The notes under the pieces are model-generated. The model made no database searches. It saw only the letters and a program-made list of their open reading frames with translations, and had not been told where the DNA came from. Shown one piece after another: positions 46,801 to 55,500 of a DNA stretch of 64,000 bases. Source of the stretch: Bidens hawaiensis (lineage: Eukaryota; Streptophyta; Magnoliopsida; Asterales; Asteraceae); assembly GCA_021521415.1 (NCBI GenBank), contig JAIQDT010000234.1, positions 248,001 through 312,000 of the forward strand. Reading direction: 5' to 3'. The stretch's first letter is position 1; the number at the start of each line of letters is the position of its first letter. The translations under genes and the position numbers were made by a program.

Positions 46801-46995
46801 TTACACTGAAGGGAAGATCTGATATGGAAGACGCTGGGTGATTGGTAGATTTGTGAAGCTACATGACAGATTCAGACACGGCTGGTTGACTGCAAACAGA
46901 AGATCATCAGTTAAGAGGGGGACTGTTGGTGCATGTCGTGTAACAGATTATCTTTTGTGTTTGTTAGAATTGAGAGCAACGGTCAAATGGGAGAC
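46801..46995 (+). other. COP-2 internal stretch with two polypurine/U3-like boundaries
   Basis: Continues the unclassified COP-2 sequence from 23738. At 46909-46925 AAGAGGGGGAC is followed by TGTTGGTGCATGTCG, and 71 bp later AAATGGGAGAC is followed by TGTTGGTGCATTTTG. Both look like a polypurine tract next to a copia LTR start. No coding frame that I trust. Confidence 0.55.
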
Positions 46996-47553
46996 TGTTG
47001 GTGCATTTTGTGACCGTCGCTATGCAATTCTGACCAGCGGAACACCACAGGCGAAGTTAGAACAACTTCGCTATAGGCGAAGTTATAACAACTTCGCCAT
47101 AGGCGAAGTTAGCACAACTTCTGCCATAGGCGAAGTTATATCAACTTCGCAATAGGCGAAGTTGTAACAACTTCGCCTACAGGCCCAAGCCCGTGAAGTT
47201 TATATATATATATGTGTGTCGTGTTTAGGGTTAGTAATCCAGAAATCAGAGTATTGTTTGATAAGTTTAATTATCTAGAGAGAAACCGAGAGAGTGAGCC
47301 GTGTGGGACGGCCCGAGGTAGAGCTCACCTCGGGTCGGCCGTGTCATTTGTTTTCATGTTTGGTATGTAAGTGTTTTGATTATTATATAAGAATCTGCAG
47401 ATTTGATTATCCCATTCTTGTATTTGTTCGTGTATTTGTTCGTGTACGTGTTTGTTCTTCATCTTTACACCAATAAACGAGTCTAGGAGGATTCCGCACT
47501 CCTAGACCTCGTGCGGATCTCGTATCGATCAGCGACGCCCCGGGGGACCTACA
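46996..47553 (+). mobile_element. Internal LTR of a related copia family (LTR-W)
   Basis: TGTTGGTGCATTTTG to GGGGGACCTACA, with a TA-rich TATA-like segment (about 47200-47212). Its U3 has five tandem units of about 28 bp built from GGCGAAGTT and AACTTCGC (47050-47180). Related to, but clearly different from, the COP-2 LTRs. No 5-bp duplication flanks it (GAGAC against TGTGT), and it lies directly against pol sequence, so it arose by recombination. Confidence 0.68.
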
Positions 47554-47554
47554 T

Positions 47555-48057
47555 GTGTTGAAACCTGGTTTTCAGATACCAGAGGAGTGGATTGTGATGA
47601 AGGCTCCACGTGAAAGAAATACATATATTATGGATATGAGATCAACTGAAATGGCCACGGAAGAATCATGCCTTATGACAAAAGCGAGTGAATCAGACTG
47701 CTGGACTTCAGTCGCAATTTCAACCTGTGAAGCAGAATACATGGCAGCATCCAACTGCTGCTCCCAGGTTCTTTGGATTCAACAACAGTTGCGCGACTAT
47801 GGTCTGAATTTCTTACTTACACCTATTTGCATTGATAACACAGCTGCTATCTCAGTAACTAACAATCCTGTGAAGCATAGTAAAACTAAACATATTGACA
47901 TACGTCATCATTTTATACGGGATTGTGCTGAGAAGAAACTGATTGTGCTTGAAAAGGTGGATACGCTTGATAATTTCGCTGATCTTTATACTAAAGCGTT
48001 TGACAAAACAAGATTTCAAAACCTTATCGAGCTGAATGGAATGATCAATCCCGAGTA
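47555..48057 (+). pseudogene. COP-2 pol remnant: GAG-pre start fused in frame to RNase H
   Basis: A continuous 167-codon frame. It opens with LKPGFQIPEEWIVMKAPR (start of the GAG-pre region, as in COP-1 at 13360-13410) and after MTKASESD jumps to TSVAISTCEAEYMAASN, the middle of RNase H. It then runs to a natural end with CIDNTAAISVTNNPVKH, KHIDIRHHFIRD and NGMINPE. Integrase and RT have been cut out precisely enough to keep the frame. It supplies the RNase H end missing from COP-1. Confidence 0.85.
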
Positions 48058-48806
48058 ACCATGCTTTTCATGTTATATTTAAAAAAAAAAAAGTCACTAT
48101 CGCTTAAAAATATGTCGGTTACCACAGTTTGAAGGACATGTCTTAGGATATGTTTGGTCCTCAATTCTACTTGTAGAATATGAGGATAGCCATTAACCAG
48201 ATGACGGAAAGTGACCGGGGCGGTTTATGATGAGTTTTCATTCTTTCGCTTAAAATTAGTCGATCATATTAATTAGTTAGAAGGACACATACTAGTATGT
48301 GGTCGATCCAGCTGATCCATTGGATCTTCGGGATAGCCGTTTACCTGAAGACTTTGTTTTGGTCGGGGCGATTAATGTTAAAAATTTTTTTATGGGAAAT
48401 GAAATCATTTTTCAAGTCTACTACTTCGTAAGAAGTTCGTTAGCTATGTTTAACAGAATATTGATCCAACCTTGGAAAATGATAGATATACTGATTCTGT
48501 GTGCTTAACTAGTGAAGTTATTAGGCTTAAAAGGCTTTAGGACAGTCATTGTATGTCATGGTAACTTTTTATGGTGCGTAAAAGTAGATGTGATACAAAC
48601 TAAATCTACTTGATTTTACGTGGAAACTCCTTACGAGTTTTGCATGTCTTCATATATATCTTTCCGAATGATAGGCAGAAAAGCGATTACCCAGTCATAC
48701 ACGAGCCCGTAGGTGTTCTGATTCCCGTGAAGATAGCGTTTCAAGAAACTGCAGTGATCCAGATTCGGGACTTGCAGGTGTTTACTACTCTGAAGTCTAT
48801 ATGATT

Positions 48807-48842
<36 letters not shown>

Positions 48843-49390
48843 TATGAGTTATTGAAACATTCTAGAGTTCAAAATATCAAGACTTCTTAATCATGGAGTA
48901 AGAAAGAGAACGGGAAGCAGATGAAGAGTAATTACAAACTTAATCATACACTAAGGGTCGAAGTCAATTCGTGGTGACTTGGGGAAAGCCAAATACGCTT
49001 TGAGAATAGATAGGAGGCATCATAATCTCTGAGTTGTTGCCCACTTAATTTTTGAGCTTAATTGAACTTAACTCGTATCACAGAAACGATGAAAACCATC
49101 TTAAGTTATTTACCTGCTTACAACCTGTCTCTATATGTCATAATACAGCTAAACACGGATCTATGTGACAGTCACGTAATTAGTATGATTCATGTTCGGA
49201 TCTTTTCTAAAACGTAGTAGTCCCTATCGAGACTGAAATTTGATCCCTTATACTTTAATTGTTAAAGTTTTTTTTTTATGTAGTTGTTTGCTTTTATAAA
49301 TGGTTACTTGGACTTGATCGTGTTATTTAATTCTTAAAGGGAAGTTTTAAAAGTAAATTGCAAAATGTTCAAATTATAAGGGTTGATTTT
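48058..49390 (+). other. COP-2 non-coding region after pol
   Basis: No credible coding frame. Two loosely similar segments of about 125 bp (from 48130 and from 48278) each contain a GATAGCC...CCGGGGCG-type core. 48158-48186 can fold into a near-perfect hairpin (TCCTCA...TTCTAC against GTAGAA...TGAGGA). A 30-A run is at 48811-48840. Sirevirus elements usually have a long spacer here. Confidence 0.55.
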
Positions 49391-49614
49391 ATAAATATAG
49401 GCGATGTTGTTAAACAGGCGAACTTGTGAGTAACTTCGCCTAGGCGAAGTTAACCGTAACTTCGCCTGTATAACTTCGCCCCTATATAAGGATTTTCAAG
49501 AGTCAAAACTGTTCATAATTTCTAAATCTCAGCGAACTTATTATCGATTTTCACAGCGAACTTATCTCCGATTTTCATACGTTTATCTGTTTCCGATTTC
49601 AATCAGTATTCAAG
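49391..49614 (+). promoter_or_regulatory. Probable internal promoter and first non-coding exon of the COP-2 accessory gene
   Basis: GCGAAGTT/AACTTCGC words cluster at 49400-49478. CTATATAAGG (TATA at 49483-49489) follows, and then about 125 bp of leader up to CAAG|GTGTGT at 49611-49620, a good 5' splice site. The arrangement mimics the U3-TATA layout of this family's LTRs but has no LTR ends. Inference from sequence only. Confidence 0.45.
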
Positions 49615-50142
49615 GTGTGTTTGGGTTCTATATCTTATACTCGATGTTCGATGTTGTTAATCCTAGGTTGTTTCGACACCCGGTTAACGACCTCGGACGT
49701 TCGAAACCTATACCCGATTTCAAAACTTGTTTTACGTGTTCATGAGCAAACTGATCGTCCGGACTGCCCTAATACCATGTGTTTTAGTCTCCTAAATCGT
49801 CAAAATTGGCCGAAACACCAGATTTTCGATGTTTGAATCAAACTCACTGTCGCCGATTCAGTTTCAGGCGAACTTAAGGTTTAGGCGAAGTTATCCGTAA
49901 CTTCGCCTGAGGCTCAACTTCGCCTGAGGCGATGTTGTGATGAGGCGAAGTTATTCGTAACTTCACCTGGACCTTTTTAAATTTGTTAATTATTAGACGA
50001 ACTTAAAGATGAAGCGAAGTTGTCCCCAACTTCGCCCCAACTTTAACTTCGCCTATACAGAAGTTATCACAACTTCGCTCATGGTAATAAGCGAACTTGT
50101 GTTAAACCTTAACGTGTATCTAACTTGGTTCGTTTGTTGCAG
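49615..50142 (+). other. Probable 5' UTR intron before the accessory gene
   Basis: GT at 49615-49616 in an AAG|GTGTGT context. A CTAAC branch-like site is at 50120-50124, and TTTGTTGCAG ends at 50142, two bases before the ATG of the long frame. Length 528 bp. It contains several more GCGAAGTT words (49860-50100). Consistent with a GT-AG intron; unproven without transcripts. Confidence 0.42.
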
Positions 50143-50144
50143 AT

Positions 50145-51887
50145 ATGGCTGCAGTAGCAGGTGCTGGAGGTGCTGGAGGCGATGACGGAGATAACCAGAG
50201 GCAATTTTTTCCGGGTCACAATATGTACATTACCTTAGACCCGGAAGCGAGCGGAGTTGAAGACTACCGTGAGATCATCACTTTCCTCATTCGCTCGAGG
50301 ATATTCCACGCAATCACGACGACTCTGCCGATATCCTTACCCAATATCGAGGATTTCTGGCAGACGGTGGAATACGATTGCCGTGTTGAGCCCCCGGTTA
50401 TGCGAGCAACCGTCAACAACCAAGAAGTTCAGTTCTCGTCTTACCAAATACGGGTGGCGTTACGTTTTGGAGAGGAGACTCGGGACGACCCAACTGACTT
50501 TGTGGCTCTGTTTCGTGATGGAGCGTTTCTCCGAATGGGCTATTCTGGTCCCTTGGGCGATACCCAGAGACGGAAGGGGTTCCTGCTCGATCAGTGGCGC
50601 TTCCTCATGCACGTCATGATTGTGTGTATGTCTGGGAGGAAGGCGGGTACTGACGGAATGGGTGCGACCATGCAGTCAGCAATGACTGCTCTGACTTATA
50701 ACAAACGTTATAGCTTTAGTCAGATGGTCTTTTATGAGATCGACAGACAGAGGAGGGCGATGGCTCGTGAGCGGTTCATAATGTATCCAAGATTCATCCA
50801 GATGATCTTGAACCATGTGGCTCCAAATTTGCCTCAACGACGCCCAATACGATACGTGGAGAGTGTGAGCAAACGTATCTTTGCTCAATGCCGTACTTCG
50901 AGTGCGAGGAGCAAGCCTGAACGTCGTCCAAGGCATACTCCACTCTTTGGGTTCTTAATAAACCCGGGGTATGTGCCAGCTCGGGGGGATGAGTTCAGAG
51001 ACCCTCAACCACAACAGGCAGGAGCAACTCTAGATGTACCTACTGTGCCTGTGGTGTCGGCTGAGGAGGATGTAGACCTTGATGCTGCATTTGGCGGCCA
51101 AGGATTCTTTGACATGGACCGTTTTGATCCACAAGAAGAGTTGCAGGTCTCTGCTACACAGGTTAGGGAAGTGCGTGTTACTAGAGCAGCTACGACGGTG
51201 GCTGACTCAGATCTTGATGATGTTATGGATGAGGCGAGAAGGATGTTGGTGACTCGAGAGAGGACGTTGGGGAAGAGGAAGAGGACAGTTGATGATACTG
51301 AGTCTGAAGAAGAAGAAGAGGATATTCACAAGCTGATTAGACGATCAAGACGTGAAAGGACAGGTGCAGGTATGGGAGCTGGAGAGACTTCAAGAGTTGT
51401 ACGTTTTGCTCCGCCAGCACTGTCAGGTATGTCGATTGTTCCTACTTCTGTACAGGTTACAAGCGCCGCGGATGTTCCCGTGGTGGCTACATCAGCTGTC
51501 GGCATCCCATCCATCACACTACAGACGACGACTCCGGAGATTGTGTCGTTACCACCTCCAACGCTTACTCGTTCAGAGGTGGTGGCACAATTTGTAGAGT
51601 CTACCGTCGTTGCAACTGCAGGGTTGTCGGTCACGATACCACCTGCGGTTACGTCCACAACTGCTTCTGATGTCCCGGTTACATTTGAGATCCCTCCTCA
51701 GTATACTCAAGACACATCTAACATGAGGTTTGATTTCGATGCAACCCACTCAGACTCGGAGAGAATAGCTGCACTTGAGCGGGTCGTGGCTGAACAATCA
51801 AGGGTGAATCTTGTCCAGACCCAGGCTATTCAACGCCTTGTAGCAGAGAATCAACTACAGTCGTCCCTCCTGTTTGAACATGGGTGA
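50145..51887 (+). CDS. COP-2 accessory protein, main segment (580 codons to first stop)
   Basis: ATG chosen because it follows the putative splice acceptor and starts MAAVAGAGGAGGDDGDN. The N-terminal 250 residues are well ordered: LPNIEDFWQTVEYDC, FSSYQIRVALRFGEE, LLDQWRFLMHVMIVCMSG, MQSAMTALTYNKRYSFSQMVFYEI, FIMYPRFIQMILNHV. This pattern is, from memory, that of a protein family carried downstream of pol in Asteraceae Sirevirus-like elements and often just called hypothetical. The middle is Ser/Thr/Val-rich, with a basic-acidic patch (GKRKRTVDDTESEEEEEDI). The end is a heptad-rich helix (RIAALERVVAEQSRVNL). No signal peptide is seen. It occupies the slot of the env-like gene but shows no envelope features. 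It stops at TGA 51885, with the frame open beyond. Confidence 0.75.
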   Translation: MAAVAGAGGAGGDDGDNQRQFFPGHNMYITLDPEASGVEDYREIITFLIRSRIFHAITTTLPISLPNIEDFWQTVEYDCRVEPPVMRATVNNQEVQFSSYQIRVALRFGEETRDDPTDFVALFRDGAFLRMGYSGPLGDTQRRKGFLLDQWRFLMHVMIVCMSGRKAGTDGMGATMQSAMTALTYNKRYSFSQMVFYEIDRQRRAMARERFIMYPRFIQMILNHVAPNLPQRRPIRYVESVSKRIFAQCRTSSARSKPERRPRHTPLFGFLINPGYVPARGDEFRDPQPQQAGATLDVPTVPVVSAEEDVDLDAAFGGQGFFDMDRFDPQEELQVSATQVREVRVTRAATTVADSDLDDVMDEARRMLVTRERTLGKRKRTVDDTESEEEEEDIHKLIRRSRRERTGAGMGAGETSRVVRFAPPALSGMSIVPTSVQVTSAADVPVVATSAVGIPSITLQTTTPEIVSLPPPTLTRSEVVAQFVESTVVATAGLSVTIPPAVTSTTASDVPVTFEIPPQYTQDTSNMRFDFDATHSDSERIAALERVVAEQSRVNLVQTQAIQRLVAENQLQSSLLFEHG

Positions 51888-52090
51888 ATTATAGATGCTA
51901 TGAAGGAGTTCTTGGCATCTCAGGGGGAGACAGGCTATAGAGGCGACGAGTTAAGGACGAAGAAGCGTTTTGATAGAGACGATGATCCCAATGCATCGAA
52001 AGGTGCAGGTGGTGAGTTGCCAAGAACTACTCAAGCTCTTGGACTTCCACAGCTCAGGGGGAGTCTGCGGGTGCAGTTGGTGGTGATGAG
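51888..52090 (+). pseudogene. COP-2 accessory protein, interrupted middle
   Basis: Same frame as the preceding segment after its TGA (IIDAMKEFLASQGETG, then DELRTKKRFDRDDDPN), running to 52097. A one-base frame change near 52050 then moves coding to the frame used from 52091. Two AGGGGGAG tracts resembling the copia polypurine tract lie here (51922-51930 and 52056-52065). Confidence 0.6.
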
Positions 52091-52999
52091 GTGGTGATGG
52101 TTGATGATGAAGATGATGTGATTGATGCTTTGAAAGAACTAGATGATGATATGCTAGAGGATGATGTGATGTTTGATGATGATGTGCTGCCTATTGAGGA
52201 GATTGAGAAGATTGGAGCTCAGATTGTGATTGAAGAAGATGTTGAAGAAGGTGAAATAGTAGAAGAAAATGTTGAACACGAGATCCCAGATGTTGAGAAA
52301 GCCTATATGGGTACTGAGATGGAAAATGATGAGACTGAGTGGGAGGAGCAGCCTAGGTGGAAGGAAGGCTGTGCTCTTTGGTTTATTAAAACTAAGAAGC
52401 CTGCTGTTCCAACCATGTTCAAGAAGAGTTATAATATCAAAGGCTATGCTGAGTCGAAGAAATGAATTATTTGTTGGCTATATGATGAACAGATAAAGTT
52501 GTTTATGGTGAAACGTTTTGATGGGATTCAGTATTTTAAAAGAACGTTGAGATCTCTCAATACATTTCCTGAATGTGAGGTGAAGGATTTGGCTAGATTG
52601 GGGCTGATCAATAGAAGCGACGACAACATGGCAAGGGTTATTGGGAAGATCGTGTGGAAAGAAAGCATAAAAGAAAAGAAGTTTGAGTTATTAAAGCCAC
52701 AGAAGGGAAAGCTAGTGGAAGATAAAGAAAGGGGAATGAGAGCAGATGGCAAGCCATGGATGGTAATGAAGTACAAACCGATTCGATGCATTAAGGAGGT
52801 TCCAATGAAGATTATGCCTCAAGATGTGTTGAAGAATCTTAAATGGTGGTATGTTGATTGCCAGACTGCTGAAGCCGTGATGGAAGACGAAGACGAACAA
52901 GAAGTGCAGAGGGTGTATGATCCGATGCATCTTGTTAACTTATCAAAAGCTGATCTGCAAGTGTTGAATGAAAAGAAGATATTCTATATTCCTGCTTAG
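52091..52999 (+). pseudogene. COP-2 accessory protein, acidic linker and C-terminal domain
   Basis: First part strongly acidic (MVDDEDDVIDALKELDDDM; EEDVEEGEIVEEN), then WEEQPRWKEGCALWFIK. A single TGA at 52463-52465 interrupts, and the same frame continues with ICWLYDEQIKLFMVKRF. A compact C-terminal domain follows (LARLGLINRSDDNMARVIGKIVW, KPWMVMKYKPIRCIKEVPMK, NLKWWYVDCQT), ending FYIPA. The natural stop at 52997-52999 lies 110 bp before the polypurine tract. Function unknown. Confidence 0.68.
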
Positions 53000-53111
53000 A
53001 AAGACGAAGCGAGGAAGTATCAGCAAGTAGTCACGGTATGTGTTAGAGAAGGAGTGCATGCGTGAAGATTACAAGACAAGTGCTTAAAGATCAAGATATG
53101 AAGCTACTGCC

Positions 53112-53122
53112 AAGGGGGAGTC
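53112..53122 (+). promoter_or_regulatory. COP-2 polypurine tract
   Basis: AAGGGGGAGTC immediately before the 3' LTR; typical copia plus-strand primer. Confidence 0.88.
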
Positions 53123-53569
53123 TGTTGGTGCATAAATGTCAGTAGTTCATAGTCTAGTGTCAGTAATCGAGTCTGTAATGTTCTTTATGTTTTTGTTTAA
53201 GCGAAGTTGTTAACAAGTTCGCCTAGGCGAACTTGTTGAACAAGCGAAGTTATGGACAACTTCGCCTGAACATATCAGGCGAAGTTGTCGTGTATATATA
53301 GTCCTAGGTTACGGGCTGTTTAGAGTTAATCGTTAGAGTCGTTTTGGTTGATCGAGTTGATCTAAGCTGGTTTGAGTTCATTGTAACGTGAGGACGAGAG
53401 TTTGTATCAGTGATTCATATCACGTGAGTTCAGTTATTAATATATAACGTGTTTTGGTTTATTCGTGTGTGTTTGTTTGGTTTGCTTTCTACGCTCGTAA
53501 CGATCTACGCAGGGATTCCGCACCTGAGTAGACCGAGATATCTCGTGTGATCCGTCCAGGGAACCTACA
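53123..53569 (+). mobile_element. COP-2 3' LTR
   Basis: 447 bp, four differences from 22312-22758. Includes a perfect 26-bp palindrome centred on CCTAGG at 53212-53237. Followed by the right AAAAC target duplication (53570-53574). Confidence 0.92.
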
Positions 53570-54012
53570 AAAACTAGATTAATGGGCCAAATTGGGCCCA
53601 AGGGAGCCCAATCTTTCTTCCGGCCGCAACTAAGCACCCCACCTTTTTTTTTTCTTTCTTTCACATATAAACTAGTTTTGAGATCTTTTTACACATTCAT
53701 CCACAAGTAAATTATGGAAAATACTTTCTTCATTAATAAACTCAAGAAACCCTAAGGTAAGGAGCTTAAATAAGTAACTTTTGTACTTGTTTAACCTTGA
53801 TTAATACCATATAAACATAGCTTGATTGCCAAAAATCATTCCTAACCATGTAAAAACCGTAAAAATGGTCCGTAAACATTTTTGATCATACACATGGTAA
53901 GGAAATTGTTTTGATAGTTTTTTTGGCCAAAAACACGGATTAAAGGGTTGAAACAGTGTTTTTATGGTTCAAAAGTTCGTTTTTGTGCACTAGCCAAAAC
54001 CCAAAGTTAAAG
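53570..54012 (+). mobile_element. GYP-X second LTR, part 2
   Basis: Continues 22311 after the COP-2 target duplication. Matches 9110-9520 of the first LTR (AAACCCTAAGGTAA, then AACACGGATTAAA). TAAAG at 54008-54012 is the left duplication of the solo LTR. Confidence 0.82.
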
Positions 54013-54502
54013 TGTAAGGCCCCGTTACCGGTAGCCCTACTTTCGTGTTGGATTTACTCATAAACACAGTTCTAAATATCAGAGTTAATTAAAAAATTTT
54101 CGCGGAATATAAAACTTTCATAAAACATTACATATCAATTCATAATCATGTCTTAAAACATTCCTCTTGTCTTTCAAAATCAAAACATAACTTATAAAAC
54201 ATATCAGATCTTCAGATGCCAGGCTTTAGTCTTCTGCCATGTGTCCTCCACTCAAGCCAGCTGTCTCATCCTACTCACCTGCGTGCATACTAAAAGTCAG
54301 CTACGCTGAGTGAGTTCTAGTTAATCATACAATACCATACAATACCTTATTACATACATACGTACTTAACCTCATAACTTTCTTTCATACACACATAAGT
54401 ACTCATACCTTCATTCTTACTTACATACTTTCTTTCTTACTTACATACTTTCTTTACATTCATAATCATACGTTTTAAAGAGCCTTTCGCCCTATAACCT
54501 CA

Positions 54503-54688
54503 CAGATATTATAAGGGTCTGGTCCCTACATCACAGATATTATAAGGGTCTGGTCCCTAACATCATAGATATTATGAGGGTCTGGTCCCTATCCTCACAG
54601 ATATTGTAAGGGTCTGGTCCCTAACATCACAGATATTATAAGGGTCTGGTCCCTAACATCACAGATATTATAAGGGTCTGGTCCCTTG
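54503..54688 (+). repeat. 32-34-bp tandem array in the solo LTR
   Basis: Six units on the pattern CACAGATATTATAAGGGTCTGGTCCCT with ACAT spacers; each has an inverted AGGG...CCCT core. Diverged relatives follow (54689-54775: AGTAGGGTTCGATTCCCT, TATTAGGGCTCGGTACCC). Confidence 0.88.
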
Positions 54689-55296
54689 TTTTCGAATATT
54701 AGTAGGGTTCGATTCCCTCTTCGTTACCATACAACCATACATCATACCTCGAGTATTATTAGGGCTCGGTACCCTTTTCGTAACCATACAACCATACAAC
54801 CGTCATTTCCTTCTTTTATTAACTTTATTACGTTCATACACATAAACATACATATCATACTTACCATATTTATAACGTTACAACCTGACAGTACGTGCAA
54901 TATCCGAAGATTGTTCACGTACCATCAAGCAATCATTCATACATATCACATATATCACATATGGCATACACTTATCACTTAGGATAAATGTATTAACAAC
55001 ACATCAAGTATGCACACAGCCCCGAAAACATAACAAGGAATGGGGCTAGAAACTCACCTGGATCCTGTTACGCTCGCCGTTGATCGTAATTCCTTTCTTT
55101 AACTGGGCTCGGCTAACTGTATAATATTTACACATATCAATTAACTACTACTACTCGTTTTGTATTTCTATCTATATATGACCCACAACGAACGGGGGTC
55201 CGGGGGCAGCGCCCCTGGCAGCGGGGTTCTAGGGGCGGTAGCCCCTAGCGGGGTCCAAGGGGCAGAGCCCCTGGCTGGGGTTAAGCTAACTTCACT

Positions 55297-55500
55297 TCAG
55301 GCGAAGTTAAACCTCGGGCGAACTTGGCTTCAGGCGAAGTTAAACCTTAGGCGAACTTGGCTTCAGGCGAAGTTAAACCTTAGGCGAACTTGGCTTCAGG
55401 CGAAGTTAAACCTTAGGCGAACTTGGCTTCAGGCGAAGTTAAACCTTAGGCGAACTTGGCTTCAGGCGAAGTTAAACCTTAGGCGAAGTTACGCTTGAAG
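55297..55500 (+). repeat. 33-bp minisatellite of GCGAAGTT/GCGAACTT in the solo LTR
   Basis: About six units, each with AGGCGAAGTTAAACCTTAGG followed by GCGAACTTGGCTTC. 33 bp is a multiple of three, so an artefactual frame with repeated LQAKLNLRRTW runs through it. Looser GCGAAGTT words continue to 55560. Confidence 0.88.

Larger units (their letters stand above)
22312..53569 (+). mobile_element. COP-2: Sirevirus-like copia with AAAAC duplication, itself containing GYP-Y and GYP-Z
   Basis: Two 447-bp LTRs (22312-22758 and 53123-53569) differ at only four positions by eye and are flanked by AAAAC at 22307-22311 and 53570-53574. After removing GYP-Y and its duplication the element is about 8.2 kb. 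It contains a leader, an internal LTR of a related family, a small gag-pol remnant, a 2-kb non-coding stretch and a long accessory gene. It lacks gag, protease, integrase core and RT, so it cannot transpose by itself. Confidence 0.88.

Noticed and set aside
46838..47155. 105-codon frame across LTR-W start
   Set aside because: Crosses a polypurine tract and an LTR boundary and ends in GCGAAGTT repeats; not a gene.
47050..47180. Regular GCGAAGTT repeats considered as a CRISPR array
   Set aside because: Plant retrotransposon context, units in both orientations, no unique spacers of constant length.
50257..50619. Alternative frame inside the accessory gene
   Set aside because: Arg/Ser-rich shadow; the 580-codon frame covers it with ordered protein-like sequence.
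55160..55498. 112-codon frame with repeated LQAKLNLRRTW
   Set aside because: Produced by the 33-bp minisatellite, whose length is a multiple of three; lies in a solo LTR.
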